From Bordetella genomosp. 11 (GTDB lineage Bacteria > Pseudomonadota > Gammaproteobacteria > Burkholderiales > Burkholderiaceae_B), in assembly GCF_002261215.1 (NCBI RefSeq), contig NZ_NEVS01000001.1, positions 434,001-498,000 of the forward strand: DNA of 64,000 nt, in the 5' to 3' direction. Positions 36,192 through 44,053 of the stretch are shown piece by piece; positions within the stretch are counted from its first letter, which is position 1; every line of letters begins with the position of its first letter. The translations under genes and the position numbers were made by a program. Below the pieces are notes generated by a model. That model saw only the letters and a program-made list of their open reading frames with translations, did not search any database and was not told the origin of the DNA.

Positions 36192-37022
36192 TCAATCGGG
36201 TTGCTGGCGCCGGGGCGGCTGCAAGGCCATGATGGCCAGGCAGACCACCAGCGACAGGATGGTAAGCAGGGTCGATACGGCGGCCAGCACCGGGGACACT
36301 TCCCAGCGGATCGCGCTGTACATCTTCACGGGCAGTGTGGTGGTTTCCGGGCCCGTGATGAAGTACGCGATGATGACCTCGTCGAAGGAAATCAAAAAGG
36401 CGAAGAGCGCACCCACCAGTATGGACGGCCGGATCTGCGGCACCACGACTTCCGTGAAGATGCGCAGCCGGCCCGCGCCCATGATCATGGCGGCGGTTTC
36501 CAGCGCGGGATCGGCATGCCGCAGGCCGGCACCCAGGGCGACCAGCATGAAGGGTATGGTGGCCACGGTATGCGCCAGGACCACGCCCAGGGTCGTGTTC
36601 ACCATGCGCAGGGCGGACAGGTGCATGTACATGCCCAGCCCCAGCACGACCACGGGCACCAGCATGGGCGCCAGGGAAACCAGTTCCAGCACGCGCCGCC
36701 CGCGGAAATGTCCGCGCGCCAGGGCGTACGACGCAGGCAGGGCGATCAGCAGCGACAGGACCGTTACGCAGCAGGCGACCAGCAGGCTTTGCAGGGCCGA
36801 TCCCCACCATGCCGGATCGCCCAGGAACTGGCGGAACAGCGCCAGCGAGAACTCCTTGGGCGGGAAGCTCAGCTCCTGCGCGCCGCCGAAGGAGATCGGG
36901 ATGACGACCAGGCTGGGCAGCAGCAGGAAGAGATAGCCCGCCCATGCGGCGGCGGCGCCCGCCAGCCGCCAGCCGTGGCGCGCGGTGAACAGCGGGGAGG
37001 GGGGAGTATCGGGGCGGTTCAT
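36192..37022 (-). CDS. ABC transporter permease, PotC type
   Basis: The 276-residue protein has six hydrophobic segments and the inner-membrane permease loop EAAMIMGAGRLRIFTEVVVP-type motif (EAA...G) that docks to the ATPase. The start ATG 37022 overlaps the stop of the preceding permease gene by four bases, so the two subunits are translationally coupled. An N-terminal cytoplasmic stretch (MNRPDTPPSPLFTARHGW) precedes the first helix. Confidence 0.88.
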   Translation of the reverse strand: MNRPDTPPSPLFTARHGWRLAGAAAAWAGYLFLLLPSLVVIPISFGGAQELSFPPKEFSLALFRQFLGDPAWWGSALQSLLVACCVTVLSLLIALPASYALARGHFRGRRVLELVSLAPMLVPVVVLGLGMYMHLSALRMVNTTLGVVLAHTVATIPFMLVALGAGLRHADPALETAAMIMGAGRLRIFTEVVVPQIRPSILVGALFAFLISFDEVIIAYFITGPETTTLPVKMYSAIRWEVSPVLAAVSTLLTILSLVVCLAIMALQPPRRQQPD

Positions 37023-37855
37023 GCGAACGTCGTCTCCCGGTCGCGCTGGACCCGGATCAGCATCGCGATCAGCAAGGCCGAGATGGCCAGCAGCACGAAG
37101 GCGATCGAGGACGCCAGGTTCCAGTCCAGTGTCTGGCGCGTATAGAAATCGATCAGGTTGGCCAGCATCATGTCCTGCCGCCCGCCCAGCAGCGCTGGCG
37201 TGATGTACATCCCCATGGACAGCGTCAGGCACATCAGCACGCCGGCGCATACCCCCGGCAGGCTGAGCGGCAGCGTGATGCGCGTAAAGATGCGCCATTG
37301 CCCCGCGCCCATGATTTCAGCGGCCAGGTGCAGGTTGCGGTTCTGGTTGACCAGGCTGGCCATGACGGGCAGCACCATGAAGGGCAGAAGGTAGTTGGTC
37401 ATGCCCAGCACCACGCCGACGCGATTGAACAGCAGCTCGACATGCCAGGCGCCCCCCGACATCCATCCCAGCAGCTGGTTCACCAAACCGCTGCTTCCCA
37501 GCACGATGGTAAAGGCGTAGCTTTTGACCAGGATGCTGGTCCAGAAGGGCAGCATCACCATGATCAGGTAGGGCGCGCGGCGGCGCGGCGACATGGCCGC
37601 CAGGTGCATGGCGATCAGGTAGCCCAGCACCAGGCTGGTCAGCGTGGCCAGCACGCTGATGTGCAGCGTGGTGCCCAGCACGCGATGGATCAGCGTGCCG
37701 TTGACCACCTCGGCATAGCCGCGCAGCGTGTAGCCGTGGTCGTAGATGCTGGACCAGCCCACCCGGCCCAGCGGCAGCAGGAAAAACAGCAGCAGCAGCG
37801 CGCAGAGGGGGGCCAGCAGGACGACCACGGTCCTGGTGCTGAGGGTGTGGGGCAT
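37019..37855 (-). CDS. ABC transporter permease, PotB type
   Basis: This 278-residue permease has six transmembrane segments, beginning with VVVLLAPLCALLLLFFLLPL. The EAA loop reads AAEIMGAGQWRIFTRITLPL. It forms the heterodimeric channel with the next permease. Fourteen base pairs separate it from the binding-protein gene, in the usual order binding protein, PotB, PotC. Confidence 0.88.
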   Translation of the reverse strand: MPHTLSTRTVVVLLAPLCALLLLFFLLPLGRVGWSSIYDHGYTLRGYAEVVNGTLIHRVLGTTLHISVLATLTSLVLGYLIAMHLAAMSPRRRAPYLIMVMLPFWTSILVKSYAFTIVLGSSGLVNQLLGWMSGGAWHVELLFNRVGVVLGMTNYLLPFMVLPVMASLVNQNRNLHLAAEIMGAGQWRIFTRITLPLSLPGVCAGVLMCLTLSMGMYITPALLGGRQDMMLANLIDFYTRQTLDWNLASSIAFVLLAISALLIAMLIRVQRDRETTFA

Positions 37856-37868
37856 GGGGTGACAGGCC

Positions 37869-38939
37869 CTAGATCAGCAGCCACTCGGTGAAGCGGCGCT
37901 GCAGCTTGTCGTAGTTCTCGCCCCACCAGGCATCGTTGATGATGACGGCGTCCGGGCTTTTCATATCGGGCATGCGCGCGCGCGCCGCGGCGCTGACCTG
38001 CTCGGCGGCCCCCGCGACGTTGGGCGAGAACTCCACCAGCTCGCAGAACGCCGCCTGGCGGTCCGGCCGCAGGCAGAAGGCGACATACCGCATGGCATCC
38101 TGGATGTGCTTGCCGCCCTTGGGCACGGCCAGGTATTCCAGGCTGTTCAGCGTCTGGCGCATGGACATGGCCACCGACGAACCGGCGCGCTGCGCGGGCA
38201 GCACGCGGCTCAGGTAGCTGTAGGAGAAGTCGATCTCGTTGCTGGTCAGCAGGGACACGGTCTCGGGCGTGGTTTCGATCCACTTGCGTACCGCCGGCTT
38301 GATGCGGTCCATCGCCTTGAAGGCCCGTTCGACGTCCAGGGGATACAGCTGGGCGGGCGGCACGCCGTCGGCCAGCAGGGCCATCTCCAGGTTTTCGCTT
38401 ACCCGCGAACGCAGTCCGCGGCGTCCCGGAAAGCGCTTCAGGTCCCAGAATTCGGCGAAGGTCGCCGGATGCTTGCCGTCGGGGAATTTCTTGGGGTCGT
38501 AGGCGATGCCGCCGGCATAGGAATAGGTGCCCACATGGTCCTTGCCGGCCGGCTGCAGCAGCTTGCCGGTGTCGACGATGCCGGTGTCGATGGGCGTCCA
38601 CAGGCCCTGGCGGGCACCGGCCATGATCTGCGGCCCGATACTGTCGAACACATCCCAGGATACGTTGCCGCTGTCGACCTGCACCTTCATCCGGGTCAGG
38701 TCCGCGTTGTTGACCAGCGTGACCGGCACGCCGGTCTCTTTGGCGTAGGGTTCGGCATAGGCTTGCCGCACCGCCGCTTCATACGCGCCGCCCCAGCAGG
38801 TCACGCTGATGCCCCGGCCCTGCGCGCGCAGCGGTAGCGCCGTGCCCAGCGTGGCCATGCCGGCCATGGCGGCGCCGGCCTTCAATAGGGCGCGGCGCGA
38901 TAGGCCGCGGCCCTGGCTTTGCAGATCATGCTTTTTCAT
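37869..38939 (-). CDS. periplasmic binding protein, spermidine/putrescine (PotD/F) type, Tat-exported
   Basis: The 356-residue protein has a twin-arginine signal SRRALLKAGAAMAGMATLG and begins its mature part with ISVTCWGGAYEAAVRQAY, as in family-1 extracellular polyamine binders. Conserved PotD-like segments include YSYAGGIAYDPKKF and DFSYSYLSRVLPAQ. The acidic Asp/Glu residues that hold polyamine amino groups in PotD cannot be verified by eye. ATG 38939 follows a strong GGGGG site. Tat export would mean folding before secretion; other PotD proteins use Sec. Confidence 0.88.
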   Translation of the reverse strand: MKKHDLQSQGRGLSRRALLKAGAAMAGMATLGTALPLRAQGRGISVTCWGGAYEAAVRQAYAEPYAKETGVPVTLVNNADLTRMKVQVDSGNVSWDVFDSIGPQIMAGARQGLWTPIDTGIVDTGKLLQPAGKDHVGTYSYAGGIAYDPKKFPDGKHPATFAEFWDLKRFPGRRGLRSRVSENLEMALLADGVPPAQLYPLDVERAFKAMDRIKPAVRKWIETTPETVSLLTSNEIDFSYSYLSRVLPAQRAGSSVAMSMRQTLNSLEYLAVPKGGKHIQDAMRYVAFCLRPDRQAAFCELVEFSPNVAGAAEQVSAAARARMPDMKSPDAVIINDAWWGENYDKLQRRFTEWLLI

Positions 38940-38992
38940 GTCGACCCCCTTGTTCCGTTCACTGCGGTTACGGATGGCGCTGCATCGCCGGA

Positions 38993-40558
38993 TCACGAAG
39001 CGATCCAGACCGCCTTCCAATCCATGTATTTGTCGAAGGCATGCAAAGACTTGTCTCGTCCGAAGCCGGACTGCTTGAAGCCGCCGAACGGCGACGACAT
39101 ATTGCCACGGTCGAAGCAGTTGACCCAGACAACGCCCGCGCGCAAATTCTGCGCGGCCCGATGGGCGCGTCCCACATCGCTGGTCCATACCGCGGCCGCC
39201 AGTCCGTAGACGGTATCGTTGGCGACGCGGATGGCGTCGTCGAAACCGGCCACGGTAATGGCGGACAGCACGGGCCCGAAAATTTCTTCCTGGGCGATCC
39301 GCATGTCGTTGCCTACGTCGCCGAAGACGGTGGGTTCGATGAACCACCCGCCGCTGTCGACGCGTGCGGGTTTGCCACCCAGGACCAGCCGCGCGCCGTC
39401 CGCGCGGCCGGCGTCGATATAGGACATGACGCGTTCGTGCTGGGCCTGGCTGACGATGGCGCCCATGCGGGTGGCGGGGTCCAGCGGATCGCCGGGCACC
39501 AGTTCGCTGGCCACGGCCGCGATTTTTTCCAGCAGGGCGTCGCGGATGGGCGCTTCCACGATCAGGCGCGAGCCGGCATTGCATACCTGGCCGCTGTTGC
39601 TGAAGATGCCCAGGGCCACGGCGCGCGCCGCGGCATCCAGGTCCGGGCAATCGGCCAGGACGATATGCGGGCTTTTGCCGCCGCATTCCAGGCCGATGCG
39701 CTTGATGTTGGACTGGCCGGAGTACTGCATGAACAGCTTGCCGACCTCGGTGGAGCCGGTAAAGCCGACGGCATCCACGTCCATGTGCAGGCCCAGCGCG
39801 CGGCCGGCGGTCTCGCCATAGCCCGGAACGACATTCAGCACGCCCGCGGGCAGGCCGGCTTCCATGGCCAGTCCCGCGATGCGGATGGCGGTCAGCGGCG
39901 ATTGTTCGGCGGGCTTCAGGATGACCGAATTGCCGGCCGCCAGCGCCGGCCCCAGTTTCCACGACGCCATGGACAAGGGATAGTTCCAGGGCACGACCGC
40001 GGCAACCACGCCCAGCGGTTCGCGCATGATCATGGTCGTCATATTGGGGGCGGTGGGCGCCATCTCGCCGTACAGCTTGTCGATGGCTTCGGCATACCAC
40101 TGGATGCAGGTGGCGGCGCTGACGATGTCGCCGTTGTAGGCGTTGGCGATGGGCTTGCCGACATCCAGCGATTCCAGCAGCGCCAGTTCCTCGCGGTGCG
40201 TCATCATCAGCTCGGCGAGCTTGAGCAGGATCTGCTTGCGCTCGGCGGGCGCCCGGCGCGACCACACTCCGGACTCGAAGGCGCGGCGCGCGCTTGCCAC
40301 GGCGAGATCGGCGTCTTCTGCATCGCAGGCGGCGATCTGGGCGATGACCTTGCCCGTCGCCGGATTGACGGTGGGGAAGGTCTTGCCGGACAGCGCGGGG
40401 CGGTATTGCCCGTCCAGGAAGGCTCGCCATTCAGGCTGGCAGCGCGCCGCGCGCGTTGTCCACGCCTCTTTTCCGGGGATGTTCAAGGGCCGTTCCTCCC
40501 ATGTGGCGTCGCGCCTGGCGCGATCGGAATGCATTGCAGTGTAGGAAGGTCGGCTCAT
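38993..40558 (-). CDS. aldehyde dehydrogenase (betaine/gamma-aminobutyraldehyde-type)
   Basis: This 521-residue NAD(P)-dependent ALDH has VVPWNYPL, the coenzyme motif GFTGSTEVGK, the catalytic Glu in LECGGKS and the nucleophile Cys326 in NSGQVCNAGSR, with the C-terminal PFGGFKQSGFGRD typical of the PuuC/BetB/YdcW group. These oxidise aminoaldehydes and aryl aldehydes to acids. It is the first gene of the operon, 53 bp before the binding protein. Start ATG 40558 sits against one arm of an inverted repeat; an ATG at 40534 is an alternative that would leave the repeat outside the gene. Confidence 0.88.
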   Translation of the reverse strand: MSRPSYTAMHSDRARRDATWEERPLNIPGKEAWTTRAARCQPEWRAFLDGQYRPALSGKTFPTVNPATGKVIAQIAACDAEDADLAVASARRAFESGVWSRRAPAERKQILLKLAELMMTHREELALLESLDVGKPIANAYNGDIVSAATCIQWYAEAIDKLYGEMAPTAPNMTTMIMREPLGVVAAVVPWNYPLSMASWKLGPALAAGNSVILKPAEQSPLTAIRIAGLAMEAGLPAGVLNVVPGYGETAGRALGLHMDVDAVGFTGSTEVGKLFMQYSGQSNIKRIGLECGGKSPHIVLADCPDLDAAARAVALGIFSNSGQVCNAGSRLIVEAPIRDALLEKIAAVASELVPGDPLDPATRMGAIVSQAQHERVMSYIDAGRADGARLVLGGKPARVDSGGWFIEPTVFGDVGNDMRIAQEEIFGPVLSAITVAGFDDAIRVANDTVYGLAAAVWTSDVGRAHRAAQNLRAGVVWVNCFDRGNMSSPFGGFKQSGFGRDKSLHAFDKYMDWKAVWIAS

Positions 40559-40559
40559 A

Positions 40560-40616
40560 ATATCCAATACAGCTTTGGCAGCTTCTTCCTTCCAAAAAGT
40601 TATGGATATTGGATAT
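40560..40616. promoter_or_regulatory. inverted repeat flanking the ALDH/LysR divergent promoter
   Basis: ATATCCAATA (40560-40569) and its exact complement TATTGGATAT (40607-40616) lie 37 bp apart and abut the start codons of the ALDH and LysR genes. Such sites are typical of a looping or paired LysR binding region. An extra GGATATTGGATAT direct repeat enlarges the right arm. Confidence 0.5.
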
Positions 40617-41526
40617 GCTCAACGTGCGTCACCTGGAAATCTTCCGTAGCGTCGTCCAGACCGGTTCGGTGTCCGCCGCGGGGCGCATGCTGTATATCTC
40701 GCAGCCCGCGGTCACCAAGACGCTGCGGCTGCTGGAGGGCGAGCTGGGCCTGACGCTGTTCCAGCGCGTGAAGGGACGGCTGGTGTGCACGCCAGAGGCC
40801 GACGCCCTGATGCCGGAAGTGGAACGCCTGTTCGGCAGCGTGGAATCGGTACGCCAGGCGGCGCTGGAGATCCGGCAGGGTGTGCGGGGCCGGATCAGCG
40901 TGGCGTCGGTCTCCACGATATCGATGTCCGTGGTCGCCCAGGCGGTCCACGTCTTCCACCAGCGGCATCCGCAGGTCCAGTTCGACGTGCGCGCGCTGCC
41001 CACCCGCCACGTGATCGAGTATGTGGGGACCAGCCAGGTCGACATGGGCATCGTGGACGTGCCCACGCCCGCCGCTTCATTGGAAGCGGAGGAGATCTGC
41101 AAGAGCGAAGTCGTTTGCGTGCTGCACCGCGATCATCCGCTGGCGCGGCATGCCAGGCTGACGCCCGAGCTGCTTGCGGGGTGGCCGATCATTACCTTCG
41201 CCGACGATACGTTTACCGGCTTCCGGTTGCGGGAAGCCTACCGCGAGCGCGGCGTGGCCTACGAGACCGCGCTGGTGTCCAATAGCACCGCCACGCTGTG
41301 CGCGATGGTGGAAGCCTTGAACGCGGTCGCGCTGGTCGACCACTTCATCCTGATGACCGGGGCCTTTCCGCAGTTGGTGATGCGGCGCTTTTCCCCTCGT
41401 ATCGACATGCGGCCGCGCTTTCTGTTTTCCCCGATGCGGCCGCGTTCGGCCATCGTGGCCCAGTTCGCCGATGAAATCCGCGACGCGGCGCGCGCGGCGG
41501 TCCGGCGGCTGTCGCGCAGCGGTTAG
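40615..41526 (+). CDS. LysR-family regulator of the 30.8-40.6 kb operon
   Basis: The 303-residue LysR protein begins MLNVRHLEIFRSVVQTGSVS with the helix-turn-helix AAGRMLYISQPAVTKTLRLL and has a C-terminal type 2 periplasmic-fold effector domain. Transcribed divergently from the ALDH-led operon, with only 56 bp between the start codons, it most likely activates the operon in response to the imported compound. ATG 40615 gives the classic N-terminus; a TTG two codons upstream is possible. Confidence 0.88.
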   Translation: MLNVRHLEIFRSVVQTGSVSAAGRMLYISQPAVTKTLRLLEGELGLTLFQRVKGRLVCTPEADALMPEVERLFGSVESVRQAALEIRQGVRGRISVASVSTISMSVVAQAVHVFHQRHPQVQFDVRALPTRHVIEYVGTSQVDMGIVDVPTPAASLEAEEICKSEVVCVLHRDHPLARHARLTPELLAGWPIITFADDTFTGFRLREAYRERGVAYETALVSNSTATLCAMVEALNAVALVDHFILMTGAFPQLVMRRFSPRIDMRPRFLFSPMRPRSAIVAQFADEIRDAARAAVRRLSRSG

Positions 41527-41810
41527 CGGGGCGCTCAATCAAGGAGAAAGGAGGGGCGCCGCCGCCCGTCGCCGGGTCCGGCCGAATCGCGTGGCGCGAC
41601 TTGGAATACAATATTGATTGCTCCTCAAGTAGCTTTACAAGTCCGTGCCGGCTCGCGCGGGCGAAAGAGAGCGGATAGTGTGCATGCCCGCCCTTGGAGT
41701 GGGCCAAAGGCGGGACGACATCCAAACAGAAGGGTGCGCCAGGCGGCGGGCGGCGACAATCCGCGCGCCATGCCGGGGGAGGCGCGCCAGGCGGGACTGG
41801 AGGAATCAGG

Positions 41811-42527
41811 TTGGATATCAAGAAAACGGCGACGAAACTTCGTGGCGGGATCAAGCCGGCGGCGGCGGGCAAGACGGCCGGCGCCAGGACAAAGGGCAAG
41901 GAGGTCACCAAGCCTTCCGTGAAGGCGCGGGCGCGCGCGGAAGCGGCCGATGCGGCGCGGGATCCGCTGCGGATAGGCTCGAAGTTGAAGCACGCCCGGC
42001 TACTGCAAGGCTATACGCTGAAGGAGCTGGCCGATATCGTCGAATGCTCCGAAAGCATGCTGTCCAAGCTGGAGAACGACAAGCTGGCCTCTTCCATCGG
42101 CTTTCTGCACCGGCTGGCGAATGCGCTGGGCACCAGCATCGCGGAACTGTATTCCGCGGAGGACACCTTGTCCGGGCCGGTGCACGTCTTCCACGCCAGC
42201 CGGCGGGCGCGCAGCGTTGCCGATCCGGACGCGCTGGACCAGGGGGTGCGGTTCGAGCGCATCGTGCCGATCGACCGCAATGGACTGCTGCAGGCGCTGG
42301 TCCACAGCATCCCGCCCGGCGCGCGCAGCGGCGACACGGTCAGCCATGCCGGGGAGGAGCTGGGCTACATCATCGAAGGCGAAGTCGAAGTGACGGTCGA
42401 CGGCAAGAGTTATGTCGTGCGCCAGGGCGATTTGATTTTCTTCCCCTCTTCGTTGCCGCATGGCTATTGCAACAAGGGCGACAAGATGGCGCGCATGCTG
42501 AAGGTGAACACGCCGCCGTCCTTGTAG
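41811..42527 (+). CDS. XRE-cupin regulator (PuuR/SutR-like)
   Basis: The 238-residue protein has three parts: a Lys/Ala-rich, positively charged N-terminal tail of about 50 residues, an XRE helix-turn-helix (GSKLKHARLLQGYTLKELAD, then IVECSESMLSKLENDKL), and a C-terminal cupin sensor (HAGEELGYIIEGEVEVTVDG, DLIFFPSSLPHGYCNKGD). Start TTG 41811 has an ideal GGAGGAATC site. The perfect palindrome CAATATTG at 41609-41616 lies about 200 bp upstream. It may control itself, the MFS gene downstream or the amidase cluster further on; this is not decidable from sequence. Confidence 0.85.
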   Translation: MDIKKTATKLRGGIKPAAAGKTAGARTKGKEVTKPSVKARARAEAADAARDPLRIGSKLKHARLLQGYTLKELADIVECSESMLSKLENDKLASSIGFLHRLANALGTSIAELYSAEDTLSGPVHVFHASRRARSVADPDALDQGVRFERIVPIDRNGLLQALVHSIPPGARSGDTVSHAGEELGYIIEGEVEVTVDGKSYVVRQGDLIFFPSSLPHGYCNKGDKMARMLKVNTPPSL

Positions 42528-42540
42528 ATGCCGTGGCGGG

Positions 42541-42568
42541 CGCATCCGTCGTCGCGACGGCGGATGCG
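42541..42568. repeat. 28-bp near-perfect inverted repeat after the XRE-cupin gene
   Basis: CGCATCCGTCGTCG and CGACGGCGGATGCG can pair over 14 bp with one G-U. It starts 13 bp after the stop codon. No T-run follows, so it is a transcript-stabilising hairpin or a Rho-assisted end, not a standard intrinsic terminator. Confidence 0.5.
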
Positions 42569-42719
42569 CCGCTCGGCCTGGACTCGGTATAAACTTGACG
42601 GACTATAAAGTCTCTTGAGTATCCCGTGTCCCTCGACTGTGGAAACGCCAGGTACGCAAGGGCATGCGCCCTTCTGTTCGGCCAGAGCATCAGGGTCCCG
42701 GAACTGACAGGAGCCTTGA

Positions 42720-43973
42720 TTGTCGACGAAGCCTGATGCCGCCGTTGCGGGCAATGCAGATGAAGCACCCGCGGGGACCGTCCCCTGGCGGGAAAACTAT
42801 GTCCCTTACGCGATCTCCCGCGTGTTGTCGGCGGTGGGATTCCAGGGCATCGGGATCGCGCTGGGCTGGCTGGTGTACGACAGGACGCACAGCGCGTTCT
42901 ACCTGGGCCTGATCGGGCTCTGCCAGTTCCTGCCGATGGTGGTCCTGACGCTGGTCGTGGGCCACGTGGCGGACCGCTTCGACCGTCGGCGCATCGCACT
43001 GGCCGCGCAGAGCGTCAAGGCCATCGTGGCAATCGCCCTGAGCTGGGCAATCTGGTCGGGCGGCCTGAGCGTGCCCCTGATCTTCGTTTCCGTCGTCGTC
43101 CTGGGGGCGGCGCAGGCGTTCGAGCAGCCGACCATGCAGTCGCTGGTGCCCAGCATCGTGCCGCCGTCGGCCTTGCAGCAGGCGCTGTCGGTCACGACGG
43201 CGCTGTCCCAGACCGCCACCATCATCGGGCCCGCCTTGGGCGGCCTGGCCTACGGTATCAATCCGCTGGCGCCCTTCCTGCTGTCCTCCGTGATGTTCGT
43301 CGTGGCCAGCATGTGCGTGATGTCCATCAAGACGGTGCGCGGCGGTTACAACCGCGGGCCCGTCACCTTGAGCTCCGCGTTCGCGGGCGTATCGTTCATC
43401 TTCAACCGGCCGGTCATGCTGGGCGTGATCTCGCTGGATCTGTTCGCGGTGCTGCTGGGGGGGACGACCGCGCTGCTGCCGATATTCGCGCGCGACATTC
43501 TGCAGGCCGGTCCCTGGGCGCTGGGCCTGCTGCGCTCGTCCTCCGCGGTGGGGGCGGTGTTGATGTCGCTGTTCATCGCCCGCGTCCCGCTGAAGACGGG
43601 CATAGGCATGAAGATGCTGGCCTCGGTGGCCGTGTTCGGCGTCGCGACGATCGTGTTCGCGCTCTCCAGCAATATCGCGCTGTCCATCGTGGCGCTGGCG
43701 GTGCTGGGCGCCGCCGACACCATCAGCATGGTGGTGCGCATCACACTGGTGCAGCTCTTGACGCCGGACGAGATGCGCGGGCGCGTGAACGCCGTCAATT
43801 CGCTCTTCGTCGGCACCTCCAACCAGCTCGGCGAGTTCTACTCCGGCACGCTGGCGGGCTTCGTCGGCCCGGTGGCGGCGGGCGTGATCGGCGGCGTCAG
43901 CACGATCGTCGTGGTGGCCCTGTGGCTGCGTCTGTTTCCCGACTTGCGCAAGGTCAAGACACTGGCGGGGTAG
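42720..43973 (+). CDS. MFS transporter, DHA3/EntS-like
   Basis: The 417-residue, 12-helix MFS protein has the N-terminal loop VGHVADRFDRRRIALAAQSV and the DEMRGRVNAVNSLFVGTSNQ segment typical of the EntS/MacA-like (DHA3) exporters. Substrates of this branch include siderophores and macrolides. The TTG start at 42720 has an AGGAG site seven bases upstream. It is 192 bp downstream of the XRE-cupin gene and is possibly co-regulated. A TTGACG element at 42595-42600 could be part of its own promoter. Confidence 0.8.
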   Translation: MSTKPDAAVAGNADEAPAGTVPWRENYVPYAISRVLSAVGFQGIGIALGWLVYDRTHSAFYLGLIGLCQFLPMVVLTLVVGHVADRFDRRRIALAAQSVKAIVAIALSWAIWSGGLSVPLIFVSVVVLGAAQAFEQPTMQSLVPSIVPPSALQQALSVTTALSQTATIIGPALGGLAYGINPLAPFLLSSVMFVVASMCVMSIKTVRGGYNRGPVTLSSAFAGVSFIFNRPVMLGVISLDLFAVLLGGTTALLPIFARDILQAGPWALGLLRSSSAVGAVLMSLFIARVPLKTGIGMKMLASVAVFGVATIVFALSSNIALSIVALAVLGAADTISMVVRITLVQLLTPDEMRGRVNAVNSLFVGTSNQLGEFYSGTLAGFVGPVAAGVIGGVSTIVVVALWLRLFPDLRKVKTLAG

Positions 43974-44053
43974 GCGCCGCAACCCCCCGCCCGTGGGTGT
44001 GCGATGCGCTCCGGGACTATGCCTCGCGACACGGGCCCCGGGGCGCGGCGGGC

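Noticed and set aside
34597..36936. Long plus-strand frame opposite the FAD oxidoreductase and permease
   Set aside because: Shadow of the real genes; it spans two of them and carries no recognisable domain.
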